Shown here: positions 12,564-24,502 of the stretch, one piece after another
Position numbering within the stretch: position 1 is the stretch's first letter
Layout: the number at the start of each line of letters is the position of its first letter
Assembly: GCF_029168945.1 (NCBI RefSeq)
Contig: NC_083609.1
Coordinates: forward strand, 22,937,501-23,001,500
Reading direction: 5' to 3'
From: Cannabis sativa
Taxonomy: Eukaryota > Streptophyta > Magnoliopsida > Rosales > Cannabaceae
DNA: 64,000 nt
Program-made: the position numbers and the translations under genes
The notes under the pieces: model-generated
Told to the model about the DNA's origin: nothing
Seen by the model: the letters and a program-made list of their open reading frames with translations, nothing else
Databases searched by the model: none

Positions 12564-14400
12564 ATATGTATAATAAATTGAAAGTGTAAAAAAAAAAAAA
12601 AATAACAATCTTTGTTATATAGCAATATTTAATATAAGGAAAGATATAAGTAGTAAATTTTTCACGTGTCTATACCAAAATCAGTAAAATTAACACCCCA
12701 CAATATAATTTTTATTTTTGAGAGTTCTATTTGCACCCCATAAAATAATAAATACCCTTCATTATTAAAAAAAAATATAAACTTAAATAATTTTTAAAAA
12801 TTACTCTTATATTTTTTTAAATTTTTTTCCTCACACTATTTTATGTTAATTTCAATACTTATTTTGATTTCCTTTTCATAATTTTTTCTAACTCATATAT
12901 ATATATATATATCTAAGAAAAATTTATATAATTTTTTAGTCATAATATTTAAAAAATAATTTATTTTTATTTGATAGATATATTTTTTTAAGAATATAAA
13001 TTGGAAGTGACAAAAATTAAAAAAACTTAGTACAATTAAATATATAAATTTTATATAATTAAAAATTTATTACAATGAGTTGTTTTTAAAAATTTTTGAG
13101 GTGTAAATAAAATTTTTCTTCTATTTTTTTGAAGTTTTTACAAAAATACTAGAAATTAGGTAAAAATTTACAATTTTACTGTTAAATGAATTTTTTTTAC
13201 AAAAATACTATCTTTTTATAAAATAATCGTAAAACAACAAAACAGAACTATTAAATAATAGTGGAACAACTAAAAAATAACCCTGGAACAACAGTGAAAA
13301 CTTAACACAAAATACAGTATTTTTGAAAAAAATTCTACACAGTTAAAAGGTAAAAAAAATTAAAAATTTCAGTATGTGATGTAAAAATCTTTTAGAGTTG
13401 GTTGTATTAATTATGCTTGATTTATATAAAAAATAATAATAAAAAAATATTGTGCTGCAAAAAAAATACTATTAGTGTTTCTACAAAACAACTAAAGTAC
13501 GTACTTAGGTTACATGAGATGACACTTTAGAGTGTTTTTATTATTATCTATTGAATGTTTGATTTAATTGTACAATTTAAGTGTGATAATGATGAGTTAT
13601 TATGTAATCATAATGTTTGACTAATTTAATAAAGCGTTCAAACTTGTCATGCTTATGCTTAGAGTTAGAGGCAAATAATACATTAAATATTTATGGTAGA
13701 TTCAGAGTTATCATGTGCTTATTATGCCTTTTTCTCAACTCCGTGAACCCTTTAACTAGCTCTGATTTGTTGCATCATTATTGGTTCACTTTCAAGCGTG
13801 GCAACTTCTCAAACACACACCAAATTTTCTGTGATTAATTCCATTATATTTTATTTTTTTATATATATCAAAGAAGGAAACAAACCTTTTTTATGATTGC
13901 ATAACATAATTTTGTTGAAATTTTTTATTAGTATGGCATATTGGCATGAGCTAGTCACTTTCACTCTTAGTTGATATTTTTAACCCGAAATTGCTACTGT
14001 AACCCAAAGAAAAAAGGGTTACTTACTTGAATATTTTACATCTCCATTCAAGTAAAATACAAGGTTGTCGTTTTTAACAAATTCAACCGTATTAATAACA
14101 AGATTCGATAAAAATCTAAGAATAGATACTGTTTTAGTAAAATTAGGAGAATTAATTTGATAAAAAAAGAATTAGGGGAATTAAGGTGAAAATATACACA
14201 TATTTTTTGTTTTTAAGGAAAAAAAAAAGAAAAAGAAAGAGAGAAGAAAATTGGATAAGGAGTATAAATGAAGTGAATAATTGGGGCTTATAATAATAAT
14301 AATAACAATTATAATAATAATAAGAAGAATTATTATTATTATTATTTAAAAACTCTAAGATAAACAAGTGAAAGAATCAATTATCAATCTATGAATTTCT
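12564..14400. other. AT-rich intergenic DNA, no gene seen
   Basis: AT-rich sequence with simple repeats: (TA)n at about 12895-12912, ATT/AAT trinucleotide runs at 14290-14346, and many poly-A and poly-T tracts. The small frames at 13617-13838 and 14152-14367 show no domain or codon pattern. No transposon ends were recognised. Confidence 0.55.
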
Positions 14401-16685
14401 CTGGTCCGGGTGATAATTTCTACTAGTACAAAGACTATGAGAACTGAAGAATAAAGAGAAAGACAGCAACACAAAATGAAAAGGGCATGATTGCCTCAGT
14501 GCACAGCAGATGATATGATAGAGGGAAAAAAAGGTGATTGTTTCCGGATAAACCCATGTCACTTATTTATGTATTTATGTTATTCTGTTCGGGTGAATTT
14601 CGTTTCCTTTCCTCTGCAACTGAACATAGTTATCTCATATCCTGACATCTAATGCAAAATATGGGGTTTTGTTTGTTTGGATGGAAAGAAAATAAAGGAA
14701 AAGAAAAGAAAAGAAAAGAATTTGAAAGAGGGACTCAATTGTCTGTGCACGCCCACCATTAACTTTTTTTCTTTTTTCTATATTTTTGGTTGATGGTTTT
14801 ATGTGTCAGATATTAATGGGGTTTTCTTTCAGATTCCAGTGTTTGGCAACTTGGGTTGAAGCCTTTTTCAATCCCAGCTGTCCGTTTTTTGTTGCAAGTA
14901 GTTGTTGGAGATGGGACCAATTTGACCCATCTCTGCACCTTCTTTGTGATATTTTCAGGATAACCCATCAACATCAGCCATAATTTCTATGTCTACCCTT
15001 TCTCAATTTTTATTTGTTTCTTTATTTTGGGTTTTTTCCTAATCCCAAATTTGTTTTCTCTTAAAGGTTTTTTTTTGCTATTATTTTCTTTATTTCTTTA
15101 GTTTTGTTTCACTTCTGAGTATCTCAATTTGTTCTTACTGATATTCTCAACTAATTTTCCTTTGATCTTTTGAGGTTTGCACTATTAATTTTAACTTGGC
15201 TGTTTGTGATTGAGTTTAAATCTTCTCTCTTCTACTTTTTATAGTGAGTATATATTTATATCTAGATAGATAGAGACAAATAAGAGAGTGGGGGGTGGAG
15301 TAAGATCTTGTTTACTCAAGGTTAGGATTTACTTAATCCCTTAATTCAATGTGTTAACATAAGAGTTTTGTAATAGGAAACTTACACTGATGATTGGCTA
15401 AACTGTCATAGTCTTGATAGGAATTTAGGTGAAAAAGCATTTCTTTTTTCCTTTTATCAATTTCGTGCCGCTTTTGATGGGTTTGTTCCAAAACAAGACA
15501 TGAAAATTGGGGAATTACTAAACTAGGTCGTTGTTTTTTTTCACTTCATAGCTCAGGGGTATGAAAACCAACATGAATAGGCCTGGTGGGTATTTTTTTT
15601 TTCTCTTTAATTACTATGGCTGGATACCAAATAATCTTTTCTTTGTTTTACCTTCCTATTTAAGTTTTGTGTTTGGTTGGAAATGAAGTGAACTTATTTC
15701 AGTACGGATTTCATAATATGGCTGGGATATTAGATTTTTGCCCTAAATTTAGTGCTGCCATAAATGCTTTTAAGTTCCTGATTTTATTCAAATTGACACT
15801 AGCTAATCCTTTTCATTATATTACTTGATTATATTCATTACTCATGCTCTTTGTTTTACTTAGAAATTTAGTTTGTAACTGGCATGATTTTGCTTTTACC
15901 AGTTGAGAGCCTATGTATATGTCTACATGTATTGTATGTATGAAGAGACTGTAAATACTACAAATTGTGGTTGAAATGGAAAGAATTAATTTTTGTGGGC
16001 CTTCACGGTTAGAACTGTACTTATCAGTGAACCAGTAGATACTGATATTTTTTTTTTCTTTGCTTTTCTTTTTTAGAATAGTAATGGCAGTATTTGTTCT
16101 AATTATTGTTTTCATCTTTGTTTGATTTCTCAATGGTCTCTATCATCACATTTCACAATCTGAAACCCTAATTACCGTTCCACAGATTTTTACCCTCACC
16201 CAAAATTAATTTTCCTTTTATTCATTTTAAACTGTCATTTATTGCACCCATCCTTTTTATTTTTATGGTTTTCAGATATTTCTCATGGCCTAACAGAACT
16301 TTGTTGCCTTTTGGTTCATCTATAGGTCAGCAATTCACAAGAAGCCAAATTTTGAATTATGGAGCAAATCACCATTGAAACCTTCACATACTTTACCATG
16401 CTTTGTGTTTTTCATTGGAAGTGATCTCTGGTTAATCTACTCTGGCATCTTCTGGTTCTGGTTGTTTCCATTCAGTAAAATTCTGCCTCCCACAATTTAG
16501 CCAGCTATAAATTTTGTTCTCAACAATACCCAGTATTGGATTTATTTAGATCCAATTTCCTAGCACGATTTCAGACAACTCGAGGTTTTAGAATTGGGTT
16601 TAACATAAATTATTGAGCACTTGGGCAGAGTTTCCCTTTTCTTTCTGTGGGTACTACACCAGCTAGTGAATATAACTAAGGCTAG
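14401..16685 (+). promoter_or_regulatory. Upstream region and probable intron-containing 5' UTR of the MYB gene
   Basis: This stretch precedes the MYB start codon. Pyrimidine-rich stretches and a splice-acceptor-like TCTATAG at 16320-16326 suggest the leader is spliced, with a last leader exon running into ATG at 16686. No long ORF in the gene's sense is present. The exact transcription start cannot be fixed from sequence. Confidence 0.4.
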
Positions 16686-19600
16686 ATGACTGTAGATGAA
16701 GGGGTTAGTACCTCCTCATGGACTCGAGAGCAGGATAAAGCATTTGAGAATTCCTTGGCAACTCATCCTGAGGATTGTCCAGATCGGTGGGAGAAGATAG
16801 CGGCTGATGTACCAGGGAAAACAGCAGAGGAAATTCAACATCACTATGAGCTCTTGGTTGAAGATGTTAACCAGATTGAATCTGGCTGTGTTCCTCTACC
16901 TTCCTACAATTCTTCTTCAGAGGGTTCATCGAGCCATGTTGGTGATGAAGGAGCTAGTAAGAAAGGGGGACATAGTGGGCAATATAACAGCGAATCTAAC
17001 CATGGAAGTAAAGCTAGATCAGATCAGGAACGTCGTAAAGGGATTGCGTGGACAGAGGAAGAGCACAGGTAAATTTATTGTTCTAGATTCAAATATGTTA
17101 TATGGCATGGTATCTAGAAAATTATGTAAAACTATTGAAAAAGTCATTTACTCTTTTTGAAGGATATGATTGTCTTTGTGTTCTTATTGCCTTATATAGA
17201 GTTTACACCAACTGTATCTTACTGGGTTAAAAGTTCCCCTTTTCTGGTTTAGGGTCATAAGTTTTTTCCCCCCCATACCACTAATTTATACTAAGTTGCT
17301 TTCTAGTTAAAGGAAGTACTATCTGGTGATAAGAGGTAGTTAAGTTTCAGTGCTTGCTTTTTATTACATCAGCTTCAACAGTCACATCTCAATAATTTAG
17401 TGTTTAGTCACTAAGCTCAAAGGTTATACAGTGAACTGCTGTGTGGTATTGTGTTTTGTGAAACAGTAATTGTTAGATAGCCTTTTGGATTTGTGATTTG
17501 AATCACATGCTAATAATTGTCTTGATGAAGGCTTAATGATAGGTAGTTAGGTTGCAGTGCTTGATGAAGGCTTAGATATCATAGAGCTCTTAAGTGCTTT
17601 TAATGACTAGCTAATAATTGTCTCTTTATCAGTGTTATCATCTTGGACTTTTGACCAAATAATATATACTTTCTACAGCATGGCAGTCAGACTACATAAA
17701 TAGAATAGGAAACATTACAATTTACAAAGTTTATGAATCAAACAAGACCTTTCAAGTCTTTTTTACTTTCCCTTAGCTTTCATTACTCATTTAGTTATAA
17801 CTGAACATTATACATCCAAACTTTACTGTTTAACTGTATATTGCTGTGGTGATGCTCTATCTCCCATTGCAGGGAACATGCCTCATTCTAAATTTTTTAT
17901 ATCAAAATGATTTGGAGAACAAATTTATTAAGTAGAAGTTATAGATGAGAGGCATAACATAACAAGTATTTGTTTTGAACTATAGAATCAATTCAATCAA
18001 TAAGCGCAATACTTTGGCTGGCTGTCTTGTGAAATTCTGGGATTTCAGATTTTTTCTGTTCTTTCTAGTTATTTCCATTACCTCGTATATCTATTTCTTG
18101 TGTCATTAATTACGAAAAGTGGGGTCATTTGTTTAAATGTGCTAAACACAATTGAATGATTTTGTATCAATTTACATGATAGGTTCGGGAGTGTGAATGT
18201 GACATCATAATTTCGTTGTTCTTTTCCTCAGAGGGTGGAAATTATTTTATTAAAATACTTTTATTCCAATAAAGTGGATTCTTTACATTTTTGAATTTCA
18301 CTACTGATAGATTGAGGTATTAATCAGACAGAAAAGAGACATTATGCTTTGAGAGTAAGAAAAGACATCTGCACCTGGATTTCGATAGAAAGTTAAGTAG
18401 CAAGTGTTACTGACCTAAATTTTTTGTTTGGATGTTTGATGTTTTTGTGGCTGATCCTTTAATTTTTAGCTTAGACACGAACAAACTTATATAGAAATGG
18501 CAAAAAGGGTCTAGAAGTGTAGGGATTTTAAGGAGAAGAAATGATAGAACATTGAGGCCATCAAAGCCCCCATTTACTTAACTGCACTTGGAAGTATGCA
18601 TGTCGTTGTGGATTTCCTGGAAAAAAAATAGTCAAATCTATTTGAGCTGGTTTCTTGGACTGTAGCAATTTCTAGGCTATGTTTGGTATAAGAGAAGGTT
18701 GGTAAGGAGGAGGTATAGTAGCTTTTTTTTAATGTTGTTTCGTATTTGAAGTAGATATGAGATAGTTAATTGAAATAATGAGTGACTTTAGGGGCAATTT
18801 TTTTAGTACTCAAAATTTACACACTTGTGTAAAACAATTTTATGCCACCTATGTTTTTATGGTGGCCATCGCTGATATTTTTTGGCGGTTATAAACATGT
18901 CGCATTGCCGAGTATAATATTATTAAAAGTTGTGTCACAATCAATACTCTTTTAAATATTTATCTATTAACCAGTTTGAAGGGTAATTATGGTATTTGAA
19001 AACTTTTGTTTCGTTTGTTTCCCTCATCTTTCCAAAATGTTGATTGAGTTTTGTTGGCAATGGGGGTGCCTTTTTTTTGTTTCTATCTTTTCTTCAATGT
19101 ATCTGTCCCTTCCTTCCAACCTCTATATCCACCAAAAAATCACTCATGCCAAACATAGCGTTAGGGTTTTAAGATTTGGTATTTAAGGAGTTTTGTTATT
19201 CAAACGTAGGATCTAAACTAAATAAATTATACCGAACCAATTCAATCCAATTACAAAAAGTTGAACAATCAATTGAATTGGACTGGATGTGAATAGTTGG
19301 ATTTTTAATTGGATTGAATCAGTTATTAGATGATACTTTCAAAATCCAATTAAAAACCGATTTGATCCAATCTAATTACATATATTATATATTAAAAAAA
19401 ATACTATATTTATTTATATATAATAAAACAATATTTAATTTTTACTTGTTTATTAATTTCTTATATATCTTATTACACCTGATTAAAAAAAATTAGGATA
19501 GTTTAGTTCTTATGTATTTCTTTTTGTAAATGTTTTTTAGTTAATATTAACAATTAAGTGTTGAATTGAAATCCAATTAAAAAATCGATACTAATTGGAT

Positions 19601-21114
19601 TCGATTAGATTGGATCGGATTAGAGGAAAAATGTTGGATTTGATTGGATCCCCACCTCTAATTCAAGTTATCCTCTTTCCTTAAGCAAAACACTAGTTGT
19701 TTGTTTGTTTATTTATTTTTTTTCCTTTTCTTTTGGAATAGGTTTGAAGAAATAATAACAGTGGTTCTTTCAGGATTGTCTGGTTTCCTTTGTTTGGATA
19801 GTGTTATTCAAGCAAACAGCTAATAGTATAGGGAGTGGCTGGGGTTAGAAAGATGTTACATAATCAACTATTTTGACTAAGCACAATGTGTAGATAGCAT
19901 GGTTGTAGATGCTCTAATATGATAACCATTTACATGTATGCTATGCTTATATGATAAATTATCACTTGTATGCTTTGCTCATATTCATTTTCTTTGTAAA
20001 AGCATCTAAATAAGAATGATGTTATTGTTTCTCCTAGTTTTATCAATGGATTTGTTGCATAGTTTTGAGCCTTGGCTGTTGTGAAAATTTTATGCGGGTT
20101 TTGTTTGCTCCATATCAAAGTTTAAGTGTATTGAGTGAACTTATAACTAGAGTTTGATAGATAAATCTCTAGCATAGCAATGTCTGTATATAATAGATGT
20201 AACAAGAAAAGAAAGAAGATAATAAGGTGTTTACTCAAGTATTGGATATGGATAAGATGGGAGTTGTCATTGTGGTAGGATATGCTTGGAATTCAAATAG
20301 ACTGTATGTTAGTTGAATTTTTCTTTGTAATGTTTATATCATTTAGCTGCGACATAATTCTTCTACATATATGTTTGCTTGTTTCTCACTATTGCCTGTT
20401 TCATAACTTAGTTGATGTATTTCAAGAGATGGAACTACTTTGTGGATGGTTTCCTTTGAGAGTTTCGAATCGGTCAATATTGACACTGTAGAATGATGTT
20501 GTACAACAAGTGCTATATCAAAAACATTTAAAATATTTGAAACAAAACCAAACCAACGAGACATTCAATGCTTAAGTGTGACATTCTAATGATGTTTTCT
20601 CTACTTGACATACAGATTATTTCTGCTGGGTTTGGATAAATATGGGAAAGGGGATTGGCGTAGTATATCACGCAACTTTGTTGTCACGAGAACACCTACC
20701 CAAGTTGCAAGTCATGCACAGAAGTACTTCATACGTTTGAATTCTATGAACAAAGACAGGAGGCGATCTAGTATTCACGATATAACGAGTGTTGGCAGTG
20801 GCGAGATTGCTGGACCTCAAGGACCAATCACTGGTCAAGCGAATGGTTCTGCCGGAGGGCCCTCTGGAAAACCATCCAAGCAACCTGCTCAACCTCCACC
20901 TGGGCCCCCAGGGGTTGGAATGTATGGCGCACCATCTATTGGACAACCAATAGGGCCCCTTGTATCAGCAGTTGGCACCCCAGTAAATCTTCCTGCCCCT
21001 CCACAAATGGCGTATGGTGTTAGAGCACCTGTAGCCGGAACTGTAGTTCCTGGTGCTCCAATGAACATGGGTCCCATGCCATATCCAATGCCGCATACAA
21101 CCGCTCATAGGTAA
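16686..21114 (+). CDS. SRM1: SRM1/DIVARICATA-type MYB transcription factor (two exons)
   Basis: Exon 1 is 16686-17068 and exon 2 is 20616-21114. The GT (17069) and AG (20614-20615) borders join an AG|A arginine codon, giving 293 aa. The first SANT/MYB repeat covers residues about 9-60 (W12, W35, HHYELL). The second covers about 117-168, with W122, W142 and the signature VASHAQKYF at 158-166 that defines this MYB-related subfamily. The C-terminal third is rich in Pro and Gly (GPPG, PAPP stretches) and is probably flexible. Arabidopsis SRM1 is of similar length and layout and acts as a nuclear DNA-binding regulator of ABA and salt responses; carrying that role over is inference. No frame damage is seen, so the gene looks functional. 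The 3.5 kb intron carries MITE-like insertions. Confidence 0.93.
18675..19160. mobile_element. Tourist/Harbinger-like MITE in the MYB intron
   Basis: The left end is GGCTATGTTTGGTATAAG. The right end, read in reverse complement, is CGCTATGTTTGGCATGAG, giving an 18-base imperfect terminal inverted repeat of the GATGTTTGG type. Flanking CTA (18672-18674) and TTA (19161-19163) fit a mutated 3-bp target duplication. The 486 bp hold no transposase. Confidence 0.6.
19205..19661. mobile_element. hAT-like MITE relic in the MYB intron
   Basis: The segment is dense in CCAATCCAATTA/TTGGATTGGATC motifs on both strands. It ends GGATCCCCACCTCTA, the same terminus style as the element at 21882-22542. The left inverted end is not recognisable, so the limits are approximate. 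Confidence 0.45.
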
Positions 21115-21881
21115 CCTTGTTAAATTGCAAACTGTACAAAGGACAGACTTACTAGCTTGGGTCCTTCTTGGGACATAGCGAACATTCTCCTTTGAGCTTG
21201 AACATTTAGCTTATTTTCAAGCACAAGTTTAAATCCTGATGTTTCACTATCATTTGTCTATTCTTGTATCAAAATAAGCCACATGGGGAAGAAACCACAA
21301 GAATCTGTACAGGCAATTCTGAAAGAGGTGGCAATATTTATGGTCAAAGACAAATATTTTAGTTTTTTTTTTTCCTTTTTCATCTTATAGACATGAATAG
21401 GAAATTACTAGTCATGGTGGTAGTCAGTTCTGAAAAGTAGTATCATTGCAAAAGTTGTAAAGAACCGCCTTTTAGCTTGTTACTGGTAGCACATTCAAGT
21501 TAGTAGGTTTGATATTTTTTCTTTTCTTTAAAGTATTATTTATTCAACCTTTTCTTTCGATAATTTGTTTATGTTGTGAAAAGCCAAATTTTCGAGTCTA
21601 TCAAGACCTGCAAGGGAGTCACAGGTACTTGAACTGACTGAACCTATAAATTGATTGTGTTCATGTTCCAAGTTTCTTAGACCTATGAATCAAGCTAAAT
21701 CAGTTTATCAAGTTTTGGGTTGGCTTAGTTTGTAGGTCTCTAATTCAATCTCATTCGGGTTTGTGTGTATATGTGCATGTTAATTCCCTGGCAATCTTGA
21801 TTGATGGCCATGCCTTTTATCCAAATATCTATAGGTTTTTCTCTGATTTTAAGTCTAGCAAAATGTGGTACTTTACTAAGG
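21115..21881 (+). other. 3' UTR and downstream region of the MYB gene
   Basis: It follows the TAA at 21112-21114. No ORF in the gene's sense and no transposon end were seen. The first few hundred bases are probably 3' UTR. A clear polyadenylation site could not be chosen. Confidence 0.4.
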
Positions 21882-22542
21882 TAGGGGTGGGCACCCGATC
21901 CAATCCAACCTTTTTTTCCTCATCCGATCCAATCCAATTAGTAATTGGATTTAGAAAATCATCATCCGATCCAATCCAATTAGACCTCAAAATCCAATCC
22001 AATCCAATTACTAATTGGATTGGATCGGTTTTTTAATTGGATATCCAATTACACACCTAAATTTCAAAATTAGCTTAAAAATATAAAGAAAAATACATAA
22101 AAAAAAAACTAAGTATTAATTTTTATTTAAGTTTAATACTTCATAAATATACTATTCTTACAAGTGTATTGTAGCTAAAAATTTTAAATAAGTAAAACAA
22201 TAACATTTCTAAGTAATAAAATAGAACAAAACATCATGAAAATAAATACACTAAACAATCAAGTGTTATAAATTAAACATACAAAAAAAATTTAATAAAA
22301 ATATAATAAATATTTATTATATTTTTCAATATTTTTTATTATATAAATAATTTTTTAATATATATAAATGTAATTGGATTGGATCGGTTTTTAATTGGAT
22401 TTTGAGATTGACATCCAATAACCGATCCAATCCAATTAAAATGTAACTTTTAGCATCCAATTGTAATTGGATATCCAACCTTTTTTAATTGGACTGGATT
22501 GGATCGGTTCAATTGGATTGAATTGGATGATGCCCACCTCTA
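21882..22542. mobile_element. hAT-like MITE (TAGGGGTGGGCA termini)
   Basis: The left end is TAGGGGTGGGCACCCGATCC. The right end, read in reverse complement, is TAGAGGTGGGCATCATCC. These are terminal inverted repeats of the common plant hAT type. Subterminal regions repeat CCAATCCAATTA in both orientations. At 661 bp it has no transposase. A clean 8-bp target duplication was not found. Confidence 0.65.
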
Positions 22543-22561
22543 ATTGAAGAAGTATGACCAT

Positions 22562-23410
22562 GTTGGGTTTCATGTCTAAAAAAAATGAGATTTTTTTATT
22601 CTTACATTTCAAAAGAGTAGTTTTACAAAAATTATATTGCAACTAACGGGTAATTTAAATCACAATCAAAATTTAACTCGTAAATTTAAAAGAAAAATAT
22701 TAAAAAATAGTATGTAAGTAATTTTTCTAAAAAAAAATCATATTTGTTATGAAAAGTATAAATCATTTTAGTTTTATCAAATACATTACTTACGTGTTTA
22801 ATACATGTTTACTAGTCTATTGTGATTCTAAATATATGGATAATCACAATTACAACTATTAGGTCACAATAATGAATTACACATAAGGAGTACACAAGGA
22901 GTGATGCCTTATCCAAGGCATTAACTAAGTAGATTGGATGTATTTCATCGCATCAAATTAGAATTGATAGATAGATAGATCAAATTTAATCAGTATCATA
23001 ACGTTGCCTATTGGTTAAGTCAATTTTAATTTTGAATGATAATATTTTCGTTAGTTATATAACTTGAATCTTTTGACTTATTCATTACCACTTTACACTA
23101 CGGACTAATCCATACAATCTTAAAGATCAGTAGTATAATTTCATGTAAGTATTTATCATCTTTATAGTTTCTACATGAAAAGTGAAATGATAAATTGATG
23201 GGCTAAAAAATAGAGTACTCATTTTTATAATTAAATTTACGAAAATATCATTTACGAGGAGCTTGCTGGGAGTTTGAGAATAAAATATCAATAAAGGGTA
23301 CAATAATAATTTGTACCCAATAGATCATTTATAGAGGTTGGGTTACATTAATAGTTATAACAAATATCAATAAGGGGTAAAATAATAATTTGCACCCATC
23401 CATAGGAAGC
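22562..23410 (+). mobile_element. Highly decayed copia LTR/3' remnant
   Basis: It starts TGTTGGGTTTCATGTCTAAA, resembling the copia family 1 LTR start. Later blocks at about 23205-23340 (GAGTACTCATTT, AAATATCATTTACGAGG, AATAAAATATCAATAAAGGGTAC, AGATCATTTATAGAGG) follow the order of the LTR middle. At about 22900-22935 the text resembles the end of a copia RNase H. Heavily mutated; limits approximate. Confidence 0.35.
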
Positions 23411-23599
23411 CACTAAGGTTGAATAAAGGGTAAATGTACTACAACACACAAAAGGTTGCTAACAACTGAACATATAGGTAATATATAGAGTATATTAAAA
23501 CCATAATTTCCTGAATGCACCACAGGAATAGGAGGAATTATCACAGGAATTTGTTGAAAAGGAGGAACTACTGGAGGCTCGAGTAAAGCGAGTATGGGA

Positions 23600-24110
23600 A
23601 GACCAGCAGTGCGAATTGGAGGATAGGTACGTTCAGAAGGAAGTCCTTGTTCTTGAAGATTTAAGACAGCGGACATTCATCTGTCTTATGAGTAATTCGT
23701 CCACAAAATTCACAGAATTCAGCAAGTCTTTCATATTTAAACTCCACCCATAAACTGGTTTGGAAATCCTCAAACTAAAGCCTCTTACCCCAAAGAAGCG
23801 GTTTGTATGCATCCAGAAGAACGCAAATGCGCAAAAAGCGAAAGCAAGTGGAATCATGATCTTTCAAAAAAGTTGCCATATAGTTTTCGAGCATGACGCC
23901 CATAACTTCAGAATTCCTACTGATTGGTAATTGATGGACCTGACCCGACCCCAGAAAGGAACGTGCCTAACATTAGCTGGATTGTAAATTCCCATGATGT
24001 ATGGCTAATGTCATTCTGTAGGTCATCTGGAATCTGGATCCCTTTTCTTTCAGCTAGCAGCTCATTTTGTGTAGCCTCAGACTTGGATTAGGACTCCATG
24101 AACAAACTTT
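23600..24110 (-). pseudogene. Retroelement gag-like fragment: DUF4283-type region with zinc knuckle
   Basis: On the - strand, the frame covering about 23780-23670 contains FKYERLAEFCEFCGRITHKT followed by a conserved cysteine: a CX2CX4HX4C zinc knuckle with the preceding aromatic block typical of plant DUF4283/zf-CCHC proteins. Upstream, a block like RVLLDAYKPLLWGKR fits the same family. The fragment is shifted and stopped elsewhere. It is probably the ORF1 remnant of a LINE and lies just beyond the MurF 3' end. It is not a host gene. Confidence 0.55.
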
Positions 24111-24502
24111 GATTCCTTTCCAAGCAAGTGCACATGCCTGGCAAACATAATAAAAACAAAACCTTTAGCCATTTCTCGTCAAGATTTAAGCTGAGTTGAA
24201 AGTTAAAAAGAGTAAAATGCTTTCTTAATATAAATACCAACAGTTTAAGAAAATCAAGTCAACAAGGTAATATGACAGAGAAGCATCCAAACCAAACGAT
24301 ACATTTTTAAATTTACTACTTAAATATTGCAAATTTAAGCTAATGGCTAAAAAAATATGCTTTTAAATTTCCATTCCACACACGAGGTCAGTCACTCATT
24401 ATTTCATGAAACTACTTCAGTGTTCTTTTTTTTTTTTATCTCCACTTACTATCAGTGCTTGTAGCTTCTGTTAGTTGGATAATTCATCAATGTTGTAGAA
24501 CT

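Larger units (their letters stand above)
17069..20615 (+). other. Large single intron of the MYB gene
   Basis: It separates the two MYB repeats: the donor follows EEEHR and the acceptor CATACAG lies at 20609-20615. It is AT-rich without coding frames. It holds a Harbinger-type MITE (18675-19160) and a hAT-like relic (about 19205-19661). Confidence 0.85.

Noticed and set aside
19314..19496. 60-aa Leu/Ile/Tyr-rich ORF
   Set aside because: AT-rich sequence in the MYB intron within a MITE relic; hydrophobic residues reflect base composition.
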